A stretch of DNA of 49,554 nucleotides, taken from positions 1 through 49,554 of the forward strand of contig JAFDDR010000011.1 of assembly GCA_019310785.1 (NCBI GenBank), in the 5' to 3' direction. The stretch is from Deltaproteobacteria bacterium. Lineage in GTDB: Bacteria > Desulfobacterota > DSM-4660 > Desulfatiglandales > Desulfatiglandaceae. Below, piece after piece: positions 25,949-36,233 of this stretch (the first letter of the stretch is position 1; the number at the start of each line of letters is the position of its first letter). A model generated the notes under the pieces. That model saw nothing but the letters and a program-made list of their open reading frames with translations, was not told the origin of the DNA and did not search any database. Both the position numbers and the translations under genes were made by a program.

Positions 25949-28900
25949 GTGCCTGGAAATTCACCTTTTGTCCACCTTCATGTGCATACCGAATACAGTC
26001 TTTTGGACGGGGCCATTCGGATTGATAAAATGCTTGCCAAGTGCAGGCGACTTGAAATGAATGCCGTGGCTATAACGGATCATGGCAATATGTTCGGGGC
26101 TGTCCAGTTTTACAAGGAGGCTGAAAGGGCCGGCATAAAGCCGATCATCGGGTGTGAAATATATGTGGCGCCCGGGGACCGGCGCGTCCGGTCTCCTTCG
26201 GCGGACGGGGGGCCAAATGCCCACCACCTGATCCTTCTGGTCATGAGCGAGAAAGGATACAAGAACCTGAGCAAGCTGGTAACTTTAGGCCACTTAGAAG
26301 GGTTCTATTATCACCCCCGTGTGGATATGGAACTCCTCAAGGAGCATAATGGGGGGCTCATTGCCCTGTCCGCATGCCTCAAAGGGATTGTCCCCTATAA
26401 TATAAATATCGGAAGGATTGATACGGCTAAGGAAAAGGCAAAAGAGCTGGCCGCTATTTTTGATAATGACCGGTTCTATTTTGAGGTACAGGCCAATAAA
26501 CTGCGCGACCAGATAAAGGTGAACGAGACCATCGAGGAATTTTCCCGTGAACTGTCCATTCCGATGGTAGCCACAAATGACTGCCACTACCTGGACCAGG
26601 AAGATGCAGAGGCACACGATGTGCTGCTCTGTATCCAGACAGGCAAATCCGTTGATGATGAGAAACGACTCAGGTTTTCCTCAAACGAGTTCTATTTCAA
26701 GAATCGCTCTGAAATGGAACAGGCGCTTCCGGGTTTTGATGATGCCATTTCCAATACCGCCCTGGTGGCAGACCTTTGCAACTATGAAATGGAATTCGGT
26801 CATTACAAATACCCCGTGTTTCAGGTTCAGGGAAAGAAGGGCCTGAATGACATGCTGAACGAAGCCGCGGGGACCGGGCTCAGCAAAAGACTCGCGCAGA
26901 TGGAAGAAGAAAGGGGTTCTCTTTCCGAAGAGGTCATCAGCCAATACAAAGAAAGACTCGATTTCGAGCTTGAGACTATAGGGAAAATGGGTTTTGCCGG
27001 ATACTTCCTTATAGTGGCCGATTTTATTGACCATGCCCGCAGCCGTGATATCCCTGTAGGTCCCGGACGCGGATCAGCAGCCGGCTCTTTAGTAGCCTAT
27101 TCCTTAGCCATTACCAATATCGACCCCATTAAATACGGCCTTCTTTTTGAGCGGTTTCTGAATCCCGCACGCATAAGCATGCCCGATATTGATATTGACT
27201 TCTGCGTGGAGGGCAGGGACGAAGTGATCCACTATGTGGCCGAAAAATATGGCCGTGAAAACGTCGGCCAGATAATTACTTTCGGGAGTATGAAGGCGAG
27301 GGGCGTCATAAGGGACGTGGGCCGCAGCCTGGATATACCTATCAGGGAAGTGGACCGTATTGCCAAATTAGTTCCTGAAGGTCCCGGCGTTAAGTTGGAA
27401 CGGGCTATTCAAGAAGACCCGGAACTGGAAAAGCTTGAAAAGGGAGACGGACCTGCAAAAAAACTCTTGAAAATATCCCGTGCCTTAGAGGGTCTGGCCC
27501 GGCATGCATCCACACATGCATGCGGGGTTGTCATAGCAGACAAGCCTCTTGTGGAGTATCTGCCTCTTTTTAAGGGTGCCAGAGACGAGATCATGACCCA
27601 GTATACCATGGACCGGATCGAACAATTAGGTCTCATCAAATTTGATTTTTTAGGGCTTAAGACCCTGACCGTGATTAAACATGCACTGAGATTGATCGAA
27701 GAAACTACCGGTGATAAATGGGATATTGATAAAATACCCTTAAACGATGAGGCTACCTATCGGCTCATAAGCGAAGGAAGGACAACCGGCGTGTTCCAAT
27801 TGGAGAGTTCGGGCATGAAAGAACTCTTAAGAAAGCTCAGACCGGAGGTCTTTGAGGACGTGATTGCCCTTGTTGCCCTTTACCGGCCGGGTCCCTTAGG
27901 CAGCAACATGGTTGACGACTTCGTTAATGGAAAGCATGGTAATGGCAAGATCAATTATTTTCTTCCCCAGCTTGAGCCCATCTTAAAGGAGACATATGGT
28001 GTCATACTGTACCAGGAACAGGTCATGAAGAGCGCCCAGATCTTAGCAAACTATACCATGGCAGAGGCCGACGAACTCAGGAAGGCCGTTGGAAAAAAGA
28101 AGCCTGAGGTTTTGGCAAGACACAGGGCGCGTTTTATTGAAGGGGCCGTGGAAAACGGCGTTGAGCCGAAAATGGCCGAGAGGATTTTTGAGTTGATTGA
28201 TAAATTCGGGGGATACGGATTCAACAAGTCTCATTCCGCGGCCTATGCCATGATCGCTTATCAAACTGCGTATCTGAAGGCCCATTATCCCGTGCAGTTC
28301 ATGGCCGCCCTTTTGACACAGGACATGGGTAACCAGGACAAAACCATCAAAAATATTGCCGAATGCAGGGACATGGGCATTCGGATTCTGCCTCCGGATA
28401 TCAATGAAAGCCGGGCCGACTTTTCTGTTGTGGGTGATAAAATCCGTTTTGGCCTGGCGGCCGTGAAGAATGTGGGAATAAAGGCCGTGGAGTCTATCAT
28501 TGTGGAGCGGGAAGAACACGGGCCTTTTCGAGACCTGGTTGAATTCACAGGGAGAATAGAGGGGGCCAGGGTTAATCGCAGGGTCATCGAAGGCCTGATC
28601 CTTTGCGGGGCCCTTGATTTTACGGGCGTCTACAGGTCAAGGCTTTTTGCGGCCTTAGATGATGCGCTCAAGATATCCGGTGCCAACCATGACCCTAATC
28701 AGTTAAATATGTTCGGGTCTTTGGACTTAAAAGATGGTGGTTTAAATGGTCTTATCGATCTTCCGGATATTGATGAATGGAATGAAAAGGAAAAGCTAAG
28801 AAAAGAAAAGGAGGCCCTTGGCTTCTATATTACAGGACACCCTTTGGCCGGGTATAGTAAGGAGATAGAACGGTTTGCCACCTGCCCCGTACAGGACCTT

Positions 28901-29437
28901 CCTGCACAGAATGACAAGAGCATTGTCAAAATCGCCTGCGTTGTGGAAAACCTGAAGATGAAGCGGACCAGGAGGGGCGACAAGATGGCTATACTTTCCT
29001 TAGAAGACCTTACAGGGTCAACGGAAGCGGTAATATTCCCCGATGTTTTCAACAGAACAGCTCCTATTCTAAAAGGGGATGAACCTCTACTTATCACCGG
29101 CAGTGCCGAAATCGGTGACAGCACTGCTAAGATTATTGCCCAGGAAATAGTCACTCTGGATTCAATCCGGCAGAAAACCATTAAGGCCATTGAATTAAGC
29201 CTCAGGGAGGAAAGTGTATCAAAAGAACTCTTAGAGGACCTGCAGGATATCGTATTCAAATACCCCGGAGAGTGCAGGCTCGTCTTTAAGGTGCAAATGT
29301 CTAACGGAAAAGAAGTTGCTGTTTTCGCTAATCCTCGCTTCAATGTGCTTCCTTCTCACGAACTCATGGCTGAAATCGAAACCCTTGTCGGAAACAAGGT
29401 CCACAAAGTGATGCCTGAAAACGCCCACATATTTTGA
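25949..29437 (+). CDS. dnaE: DNA polymerase III subunit alpha
   Basis: FVHLHVHTEYSLLDGAIRIDKML, VGPGRGSAAGSLVAYSL, NPARISMPDIDIDFC, YRPGPLGSNMVDDF, 1162 aa. Confidence 0.97.
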   Translation: MPGNSPFVHLHVHTEYSLLDGAIRIDKMLAKCRRLEMNAVAITDHGNMFGAVQFYKEAERAGIKPIIGCEIYVAPGDRRVRSPSADGGPNAHHLILLVMSEKGYKNLSKLVTLGHLEGFYYHPRVDMELLKEHNGGLIALSACLKGIVPYNINIGRIDTAKEKAKELAAIFDNDRFYFEVQANKLRDQIKVNETIEEFSRELSIPMVATNDCHYLDQEDAEAHDVLLCIQTGKSVDDEKRLRFSSNEFYFKNRSEMEQALPGFDDAISNTALVADLCNYEMEFGHYKYPVFQVQGKKGLNDMLNEAAGTGLSKRLAQMEEERGSLSEEVISQYKERLDFELETIGKMGFAGYFLIVADFIDHARSRDIPVGPGRGSAAGSLVAYSLAITNIDPIKYGLLFERFLNPARISMPDIDIDFCVEGRDEVIHYVAEKYGRENVGQIITFGSMKARGVIRDVGRSLDIPIREVDRIAKLVPEGPGVKLERAIQEDPELEKLEKGDGPAKKLLKISRALEGLARHASTHACGVVIADKPLVEYLPLFKGARDEIMTQYTMDRIEQLGLIKFDFLGLKTLTVIKHALRLIEETTGDKWDIDKIPLNDEATYRLISEGRTTGVFQLESSGMKELLRKLRPEVFEDVIALVALYRPGPLGSNMVDDFVNGKHGNGKINYFLPQLEPILKETYGVILYQEQVMKSAQILANYTMAEADELRKAVGKKKPEVLARHRARFIEGAVENGVEPKMAERIFELIDKFGGYGFNKSHSAAYAMIAYQTAYLKAHYPVQFMAALLTQDMGNQDKTIKNIAECRDMGIRILPPDINESRADFSVVGDKIRFGLAAVKNVGIKAVESIIVEREEHGPFRDLVEFTGRIEGARVNRRVIEGLILCGALDFTGVYRSRLFAALDDALKISGANHDPNQLNMFGSLDLKDGGLNGLIDLPDIDEWNEKEKLRKEKEALGFYITGHPLAGYSKEIERFATCPVQDLPAQNDKSIVKIACVVENLKMKRTRRGDKMAILSLEDLTGSTEAVIFPDVFNRTAPILKGDEPLLITGSAEIGDSTAKIIAQEIVTLDSIRQKTIKAIELSLREESVSKELLEDLQDIVFKYPGECRLVFKVQMSNGKEVAVFANPRFNVLPSHELMAEIETLVGNKVHKVMPENAHIF

Positions 29438-29651
29438 TTGTCTAAGGCGTGTTGTTTATGCAATGTTAAATTTTCAGAAGTTCGTCTGTTTACACAAGGC
29501 ATAAATGTAAACCTTTCTTCAATTCTTGAGATTCAGATAGGTCTCAACAGTTTTTCTACATTGACGAGATGTTTGAGTAAACCAAGGAAACCGGATCAAA
29601 CGGCTTCAAGAATTCTGAATGCCTGAGCTCTTTCCGTTGGAGTTGGATTTT

Positions 29652-30272
29652 ATGGCTGTTTATAATCTGAAAAAGAGGGAAATATCCTGCAAGATAGTAT
29701 TTTACGGGCCTGCGAGATGTGGGAAAACGACCAATTTCAGGCATATTGCCGATGCGTATAAAGAACTGTTAAGAGGTGAAATAGTTTCCATTAATACTGA
29801 AAGCGATCAAACACTTTTTTTTGACTTTGTTCCAATGGACCTCGGTAAAATTGAGGGTTTTAATGTGCGGGTTCAATTATATACCGTTCCGGGCCATGTA
29901 CTCTACAAATCGACGAGGAAACTGGTCCTGAGAGGGGTTGACGGGATTGTATTTGTTGCGGATTCACTTGAGGTCAGGCGTGAAGAAAATATTAGTTCAT
30001 TAAAAGACCTGGAGAAGAACCTCAGATATTTTGATAAAAACATTTTGGAGATTCCTCTGGTCCTTCAATACAACAAAAGGGATCTGGACGAGCGGGTTAC
30101 CCCACTGATGTCTATCGAGAAGATGGAAAAGGAACTAAACGGACAGCTCAAGGCCCCCTCATTCCCGGGCAGCGCTGTTGACGGACATGGGGTAGGCCAG
30201 GCATTGAAAGCATGTTTGAAATTGATGTGGCCACACCTCAAAGCAGAATTGAAAGGTTTGTTTAATGAGTAG
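29652..30272 (+). CDS. MglA-like small GTPase
   Basis: SCKIVFYGPARCGKTTNFRHI...QLYTVPGHVLYKSTRKLVLRGVDGIVFVADS...LQYNKRDL. Confidence 0.88.
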   Translation: MAVYNLKKREISCKIVFYGPARCGKTTNFRHIADAYKELLRGEIVSINTESDQTLFFDFVPMDLGKIEGFNVRVQLYTVPGHVLYKSTRKLVLRGVDGIVFVADSLEVRREENISSLKDLEKNLRYFDKNILEIPLVLQYNKRDLDERVTPLMSIEKMEKELNGQLKAPSFPGSAVDGHGVGQALKACLKLMWPHLKAELKGLFNE

Positions 30273-30291
30273 TATAGGAGGCTGTCCCTTC

Positions 30292-30352
30292 GTCCCACCG
30301 TACCCCCGTTCCATCCTTTCTTGTATGCAAGGGAATGGGGGTACGGGGGGAC
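30292..30352. repeat. 21 bp inverted repeat between the mglA-like and PilZ genes
   Basis: gtcccaccgtacccccgttcc (30292-30312) vs ggaatgggggtacggggggac (30332-30352): 19/21 inverted match. Confidence 0.8.
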
Positions 30353-30397
30353 GGAGGGACGGTGATGCGAAAGTTCGGGAAGCGAGGAGGACATGTG

Positions 30398-30745
30398 ATG
30401 GGAACAGAAAGAAGAAAACATCCGAGATTCGAATCCCTCAACCTTTTGTCCTATGTCTGTCTTGATGAGAATAACCGCGCACTGGATCAGGGAATGGGAA
30501 GGACTTTGAACGTCAGTAAAGGCGGAATCCTGTTAGAGACATACAATCCTATTGATCCGGAACATACTATGGTCCTGACCATCGGCCTCAAAGATAATAT
30601 GGTGGATATCAAAGGAAAGATTATTTATTTCAGAACAGATGAAGACGGAAAGTTTGAATCAGGGGTCCAGTTCATAGAAATGGATAAAGAAACACGCCTG
30701 ACCTTAGAAGCGTATATTACGGAATTTGAGAAACAGAATGACTGA
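30398..30745 (+). CDS. PilZ-domain protein
   Basis: MGTERRKHPRFESLNLLSYVCLDENN...GRTLNVSKGGILLET: RRxxxR and (D/N)xSxxG motifs. Confidence 0.85.
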   Translation: MGTERRKHPRFESLNLLSYVCLDENNRALDQGMGRTLNVSKGGILLETYNPIDPEHTMVLTIGLKDNMVDIKGKIIYFRTDEDGKFESGVQFIEMDKETRLTLEAYITEFEKQND

Positions 30746-31337
30746 TATAATCCTTCAAGGTATCAATATCCCTGTCATCATAAAACCCTTCAGGTTCCAC
30801 AAGGCATACCTGCTCGCCGTATCGCAGAAACAGTTCCCTGGCCCCCACATCACCTTTTAACTGATGCAATTCACGATACAACTTGCGACCGAAGATGACA
30901 GGGTGGGAGCGTTTTCCCTTGATACTGACGGCCCCTAAGGGCAGGCAGGACTTCAGAAATCGTTGAAGGAGAAGGTTGATCAGCCGGGCGTCTATATGTG
31001 GCATATCGGCCAAGAGGATCATCACGTTATCATGGTCTTCCTCTGCCTTCGACAGCCCGGCCCTGATGGAAGTGCTTATGCCCTTCTTATAAAGACTGTT
31101 TTCGATAACCTTTAGTTTAGGGTGATTTGGGGTTTTTCCGAGGGCAGCCCTGATCTCTTCTGCATGATGGCCCAAGACCAGAAAGACTTTATCCAGGTCA
31201 GATTTCAATGCCTCATCAATGATCAGGCCTAAAAGCGTTTGTCCATGGACGGGCAGCAATTGCTTTGGTTTGCCCATTCGGGTGGAGGCCCCTGCGGCAA
31301 GGATGATGCCGGCAACCCTTTGCCCACGTGATTTCAT
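30717..31337 (-). CDS. MobA/MocA-like nucleotidyltransferase
   Basis: VAGIILAAGASTRMGKPKQLLPVHGQTLLGLIIDEA; converges on the PilZ gene with a 29 bp overlap. Confidence 0.88.
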   Translation of the reverse strand: MKSRGQRVAGIILAAGASTRMGKPKQLLPVHGQTLLGLIIDEALKSDLDKVFLVLGHHAEEIRAALGKTPNHPKLKVIENSLYKKGISTSIRAGLSKAEEDHDNVMILLADMPHIDARLINLLLQRFLKSCLPLGAVSIKGKRSHPVIFGRKLYRELHQLKGDVGARELFLRYGEQVCLVEPEGFYDDRDIDTLKDYISHSVSQIP

Positions 31338-31364
31338 GCATGCTCTATTCGTAATAGTTCGCCG

Positions 31365-31931
31365 TTACCGATTTTCTTTCGATCCTTTTTCGAAACCTGC
31401 ATCAAAGACCTTGAGATTTATCTCCTTGAACCGGTCGGGGCTGACCTGATCTATGGTCGCGCGAAACTCATCATGGCCGACGGGACCTTCTTTGAATGCG
31501 GAAAAAAAACCGAGCAGGGCCAGGTTTATAGACATGGGGGCACCCAGGTCCATTGCCATATCCGCGGCAGGAACGGAACGGCTGATGACGCCTATCTTCT
31601 CCAGATAAGGCCTCACCTCCTGCCTGGGAAAGGAATTTTCCGATGCGCTTGCATACATCCTGCCTTTTTTAGCAAGAAATGGGATATTGCGATATGCCTC
31701 GTTTTCTTCTAAGGCTAATAGAAAATGGGCCGAATCGGTCCTTACCAGGCTGCTTTTTACATCCCCTAATCTCAGGTGTGAAACAACGGATCCGCCCCTC
31801 TGGGCCATTCCGTGGGTCTCGGCCCCCATGACCTTGAGGCCCTTGTTTAGTGCTGCCCGGGCCAGGATCTTGGTCATAAATAAAACACCCTGGCCTCCCA
31901 AACCGCTTAAAACAAAATTTATCGTCTCCAT
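31365..31931 (-). CDS. iorB: indolepyruvate oxidoreductase subunit beta
   Basis: FVLSGLGGQGVLFMTKILARAALNKGLKVMGAETHGMAQRGGSVVSHLRLG. Confidence 0.93.
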   Translation of the reverse strand: METINFVLSGLGGQGVLFMTKILARAALNKGLKVMGAETHGMAQRGGSVVSHLRLGDVKSSLVRTDSAHFLLALEENEAYRNIPFLAKKGRMYASASENSFPRQEVRPYLEKIGVISRSVPAADMAMDLGAPMSINLALLGFFSAFKEGPVGHDEFRATIDQVSPDRFKEINLKVFDAGFEKGSKENR

Positions 31932-31948
31932 ATCTCCGGCCTTTACAA

Positions 31949-33805
31949 TTACGCCTCAACAATAGCGCCCTTTGGACATATTTGCAGGCACACACCGCAA
32001 CCGGTGCACAGGGCCTGGTTTACTGCGACCCGTTCCAGTTCTTCATCCTTAAAAAGGGCAGGGCATTCAAAACGATCAAGACACAGGTTGCATTCCTCGC
32101 AATCCTCCGTCACCGTCACCTTTATTGGCTGCGGAATGGCTTCTTCCCTGTAAGCGATCACACAGGGGTGACGCGCGATGATTACGGCAATGCCTCCGTT
32201 CGGGTCATTTACATATTCGTTGGCCTTTTTTATCAGTTTTGTCGTGGCCTTGATATCATAGGGATCTATCACCTCAATAAAGTCAACGCCACACCCGGCC
32301 ACAACCTTTTCCAACGGAATGGCATTTCCCTTGCTCCCGTCCGCCCTGATGCCCAGACCCGGCGTGGGCTGCATGCCCGTCATGGCCGTGATCGCGTTAT
32401 CTAAGATTACAAGAATAAACCGTGCGTCGTTGTAAACGGCGTTTAAGAGCCCCGAAGTGCCCGAGTGAAAAAACGTGGAATCCCCGATGGTGGCAACGAT
32501 GGGCTGCTTCACCTGATCCTGGTCAAAAGAATGGTAAAACCCGGATGCCAAGGTGATGGCAGCGCCCATGTCAAGACAGGTATCCACGGCCCCTAAGTTG
32601 AGGCCCAAGGTATAACAGCCGATATCCGAGGTAAATATGGCCTTTGGCCTGGCCTTGCGAATTGCGAAAAAGGATGCCCTGTGAGGGCAGCCCGGGCAGA
32701 GGGTCGGCTTGCGGATCGGCAGGTCCAGACTCTGTACCAGCTCAAATGCCTCACGGTCACCGTTACCGGCAAAGGGTTTTAAATTGAGATTCTCAAGCAC
32801 CTTGCTTATAAGGCCGTAAATAACCTGGGGCACCAGCTCGCCTTCCGAAGGCACATGGCCCGAGAGACGGCCTAAGACCTTTTCCCTGTCCCTTAAAAAG
32901 TACTCGATAACCGTATCGGTTTCCTCGATAACAATAACCTTTTCGCACGCCGCCATAAACTCAAGGGCAAGGCCGTCCGGAAAAGGATACGGGGTACCGA
33001 TCTTTAGCAAGGGGATATCTTTGCGGCCCTCTTCATCTAAGATATCCCTGACAACAGAGTATGGAACACCCCCTGCAATGATGCCTAATGGATACTTTTT
33101 CCCTGGCTCAAGATCGTGAAAGTTATATGCGGTCAGGCCGTCGAATTTCTTTGCAATCTTCCTCAGTTTTTCATTTAATTGCCCATGGAGGACCAGACGG
33201 AACCGGGGCGTTGCGGCCCACCTGCCGGGATCCTTTTCAAAGGATGCCTTTTTTTCATTGTTTTCAAGGGTATCCCATGAAAGATTCTGCCGTGCGTGAC
33301 ACACTCGAATGGCCGGTCTCAAAATCACTGGTACCTTGAATTCCTCTGAAAGATCCAGGGCAAATTTGACCATGTCCCGCGCTTCCTCCGGGTTTGAAGG
33401 GTCCAGTACCGGCACCTTTGCAAGACGGGCCATGAGTCGCGTGTCCTGCTCGGTCTGCGAAGAATGGGGGCCCGGATCATCACATGAAATGATGACAAGG
33501 GCGCCGGTCGTGCCTATATACGCAGCGCTCATAAGGGAATCCGCCGCCACGTTCAGACCCACCTGTTTCATGCAGCAGGCCGCCCTTTTCCCTGAAATAG
33601 CAGCCGCATATGCATTATCAAGGGCCACCTTCTCATTGGTGGACCACTCGACGTAGGTATTGAGGCCTTCCGACTTTACCAGACGAACCACCTCGGGCAG
33701 GATCTCGGAACTGGGCGTGCCAGGATAAGATGTCACTACCTGGCAGCCTGCCTCTACAAGCCCTAAGGCAACGGCCCCGTTTCCCAAAAAAATCTCTTCT
33801 CGCAT
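31949..33805 (-). CDS. iorA: indolepyruvate:ferredoxin oxidoreductase subunit alpha
   Basis: LGNGAVALGLVEAGCQVVTSYPGTPSSEI, TLCPGCPHRASFFAI, TSDIGCYTLG, C-terminal CEECNLCLDRFECP...CTGCGVCLQICPKGAI. Confidence 0.96.
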   Translation of the reverse strand: MREEIFLGNGAVALGLVEAGCQVVTSYPGTPSSEILPEVVRLVKSEGLNTYVEWSTNEKVALDNAYAAAISGKRAACCMKQVGLNVAADSLMSAAYIGTTGALVIISCDDPGPHSSQTEQDTRLMARLAKVPVLDPSNPEEARDMVKFALDLSEEFKVPVILRPAIRVCHARQNLSWDTLENNEKKASFEKDPGRWAATPRFRLVLHGQLNEKLRKIAKKFDGLTAYNFHDLEPGKKYPLGIIAGGVPYSVVRDILDEEGRKDIPLLKIGTPYPFPDGLALEFMAACEKVIVIEETDTVIEYFLRDREKVLGRLSGHVPSEGELVPQVIYGLISKVLENLNLKPFAGNGDREAFELVQSLDLPIRKPTLCPGCPHRASFFAIRKARPKAIFTSDIGCYTLGLNLGAVDTCLDMGAAITLASGFYHSFDQDQVKQPIVATIGDSTFFHSGTSGLLNAVYNDARFILVILDNAITAMTGMQPTPGLGIRADGSKGNAIPLEKVVAGCGVDFIEVIDPYDIKATTKLIKKANEYVNDPNGGIAVIIARHPCVIAYREEAIPQPIKVTVTEDCEECNLCLDRFECPALFKDEELERVAVNQALCTGCGVCLQICPKGAIVEA

Positions 33806-34086
33806 TACGATTCTTCTTCCTTTGCTTTTTTAGCCTGTTCAATTAATTCGATCAAAGAGACTGTCTTTGTTTTGGTAGACCTCTTGAAGGCCTTCTCCCA
33901 TTCATCGGGCGAAAGCTCTTTTCTCAAATAATCTTCCACCAAAAAATGGTTATACCAGCAGTCTAAGGTCTTGAAACATGGAAGACCCTTGTTCTCTGAA
34001 CGGCAATATGAAAAAGGTATCTGATGACCCAATCTGGGGCAACGGATCTCATAATCATCTTCAGGGGGCGTACTTTGTCGTCTCAT
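33805..34086 (-). CDS. small Cys-containing conserved-type protein coupled to iorA
   Basis: MRRQSTPPEDDYEIRCPRLGHQIPFSYCRSENKGLPCFKTLDCWYNHFLVEDYLRKEL...; stop overlaps the iorA start (TAATG). Confidence 0.75.
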   Translation of the reverse strand: MRRQSTPPEDDYEIRCPRLGHQIPFSYCRSENKGLPCFKTLDCWYNHFLVEDYLRKELSPDEWEKAFKRSTKTKTVSLIELIEQAKKAKEEES

Positions 34087-34099
34087 GATAAAATCACCA

Positions 34100-34241
34100 G
34101 AGACCTTTGAAAAACGCCCCCTTTTACCCGATTTCGGCGTCAAGCGCAAATTTCAATCCTCAAAATCCTCAATGTATTTCTGCGGTTGAAATTTTTGCCT
34201 TCCTTGAACTTGACCAAAATTGAGCATTTTTCAAAGGTCTC
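34100..34241. mobile_element. MITE-like 142 bp element with 18 bp terminal inverted repeats
   Basis: gagacctttgaaaaacgc (34100-34117) vs gcatttttcaaaggtctc (34224-34241): 17/18 inverted match. Confidence 0.75.
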
Positions 34242-34314
34242 AACCAAGGAAAATCCGAGCGGAGAAGAGCTTACTCTTCCCCGCCCGGGTTTATGAGTTA
34301 TACTATAGAAAGGA

Positions 34315-35727
34315 TCAACCCGTAAACTGCTTGGGTTTCGGGAGGGGAGCAATCTCCTTTAAGGCCCGGTCGATCTCTTCCTGCGGCAGTTCGTGATCAG
34401 CTAATTCGCCGGTCAGATATGCCTCGTATGCGGCCATATCAACTAAGCCGTGCCCGCTCCAGTTAAAGAGGATGACCTTTTCCTTTCCTTCTTCCTTTGC
34501 CTTGAGGGCCTCCCGGATGACGACCGCGATTGCATGGTCGGTCTCGGGTGCGCTGATAAACCCTTCTGTCCTCGCAAAGGTAATACCCGCCTGAAAGGTC
34601 TCAAGCTGCTGGATGGCTACGGGCCTGATCAGGTTGTCAAGGATGAGCTGGCTGATAATTGGAGCCATACCGTGATACCTCAGGCCTCCCGCGTGGATCG
34701 GTTCCGGCACAAAACCGTGGCCTAAGGTGTGCATGGGCAGCAGAGGTGTCATTTGCACCGTGTCACCAAAGTCATAGGCAAATGGTCCCCTTGTCATGGT
34801 GGGGCAGGACGCGGGTTCAACGCCGATGATATCGATATCCTTGCCATGGATCTTATCACAGACAAAGGGGAGACAGTGGCCTGCAAAATTGCTGCCGCCG
34901 CCCGCGCATCCGATTATCACGTCAGGGTAATCGCCTGCGATGGCCATCTGCTTCTGGGTCTCAAGACCGTTAACGGTCTGGTGCAGCATGACATGGTTCA
35001 GAACACTGCCCAAAGCATACTTGGAGTTTTCGCCTGTGACCGCGGCCTCCACGGCCTCGCTGATGGCCATGCCGAGACTTCCCGGACAATCAGGGTCATC
35101 ATCCAAGATCTGCTGGCCGGCCTTTGTCAGCGTGCTGGGACTTGCAACACACTTTGCCCCCCAGGTCTCCATCATCATGCGGCGATAGGGTTTATGGTCA
35201 AAACTGATCCTCACCATCCAGACATCGCACTGCAGACCAAACATGGCGCAGCACATGGCAAGCGCGCTTCCCCATTGGCCCGCACCGGTCTCAGTGGTGA
35301 TCCTCTTGGTGCCGGCAACCTTATTGTAGTATGCCTGCGCAATGGCCGTATTCGGTTTGTGGCTGCCCGCCGGGCTCACGCCTTCATTCTTGAAATAGAT
35401 TTTGGCAGGCGTATCCAAGTATTTTTCGAGCTGGTATGCCCTGTAAAGAGGGGTCGGTCGCCATATCATATATTTTTCCAGGACCTCTTCCGGTATATCA
35501 ATCCATCTTTCCGTGCTTACCTCTTGCTCTATTAAATTCATGGGAAAGATTGGGGCCAGATCATCCGGACCTACCGGCTGGCCGGTCCCCGGGTGAAGCG
35601 GGGGTTCCATTGGCGTGGGCATATCCGCCATGATGTTGTACCATTGACGCGGCAATTCCGACTCTTTGAGTATTGGTTTGTCGTTTAAGTTCGCGGCAAG
35701 CCATGCCACGAACCGCCCCTGACCCAA
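34315..35727 (-). CDS. TrpB2-type tryptophan synthase beta-like PLP enzyme
   Basis: [63 protein letters not shown]. Confidence 0.93.
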   Translation of the reverse strand: MGQGRFVAWLAANLNDKPILKESELPRQWYNIMADMPTPMEPPLHPGTGQPVGPDDLAPIFPMNLIEQEVSTERWIDIPEEVLEKYMIWRPTPLYRAYQLEKYLDTPAKIYFKNEGVSPAGSHKPNTAIAQAYYNKVAGTKRITTETGAGQWGSALAMCCAMFGLQCDVWMVRISFDHKPYRRMMMETWGAKCVASPSTLTKAGQQILDDDPDCPGSLGMAISEAVEAAVTGENSKYALGSVLNHVMLHQTVNGLETQKQMAIAGDYPDVIIGCAGGGSNFAGHCLPFVCDKIHGKDIDIIGVEPASCPTMTRGPFAYDFGDTVQMTPLLPMHTLGHGFVPEPIHAGGLRYHGMAPIISQLILDNLIRPVAIQQLETFQAGITFARTEGFISAPETDHAIAVVIREALKAKEEGKEKVILFNWSGHGLVDMAAYEAYLTGELADHELPQEEIDRALKEIAPLPKPKQFTG

Positions 35728-36099
35728 ACTGCTACTTAGTGTCCATCCAGAAACGACCTATTCCTGGATGGGGCTTTCAGCGGTCAGCGAACAGCAATCA
35801 GCCAACACTTTGTTTTTAATGTCCTTTGCTGAAAGCCGAAAGCTGATGGCTGATAGCGCGAATCCAAAAACGATAGTTTCTGGATTCGCACTAATTAGCA
35901 GGTCTTCTAAACTCTAAAAAAGTACCGGAAAGGACAGATAGAACGGGGATTCTGAATCCCGTGAATCCTGTGAATGAATGCGGGAAGCGTAAGCTTTTTG
36001 GCTCACAAAGTCAAACGGTATTTTGGGGCCGTTTTAAATCCTCTTAATTTCCCTTTTCAAACCCCAAAAAATGATTTATAGTCCTAATTACACAGTGTT

Positions 36100-36135
36100 C
36101 AAGAAAATATTTTTGTGTACAAAATTATTTTCTTG
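36100..36135. promoter_or_regulatory. AT-rich 16 bp-arm dyad upstream of the pilB-like gene
   Basis: caagaaaatatttttg-tgta-caaaattattttcttg: 15/16 inverted match, about 100 bp upstream of the start at 36234. Confidence 0.55.
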
Positions 36136-36233
36136 AGCTGTATACATGCTACTTCCTCATATTTTATATATGAAGACCGGAGTCTGAGGGCTCAACCCTG
36201 CAATTGTAAACATATGTGTTCAGGAGCTTAACA

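Noticed and set aside
34140-34352. 70 aa minus-strand ORF between trpB2 and the small Cys gene
   Set aside because: Lies mostly within the 142 bp MITE-like element; artefactual frame.
34729-35535. 268 aa plus-strand ORF
   Set aside because: Antisense shadow of trpB2.
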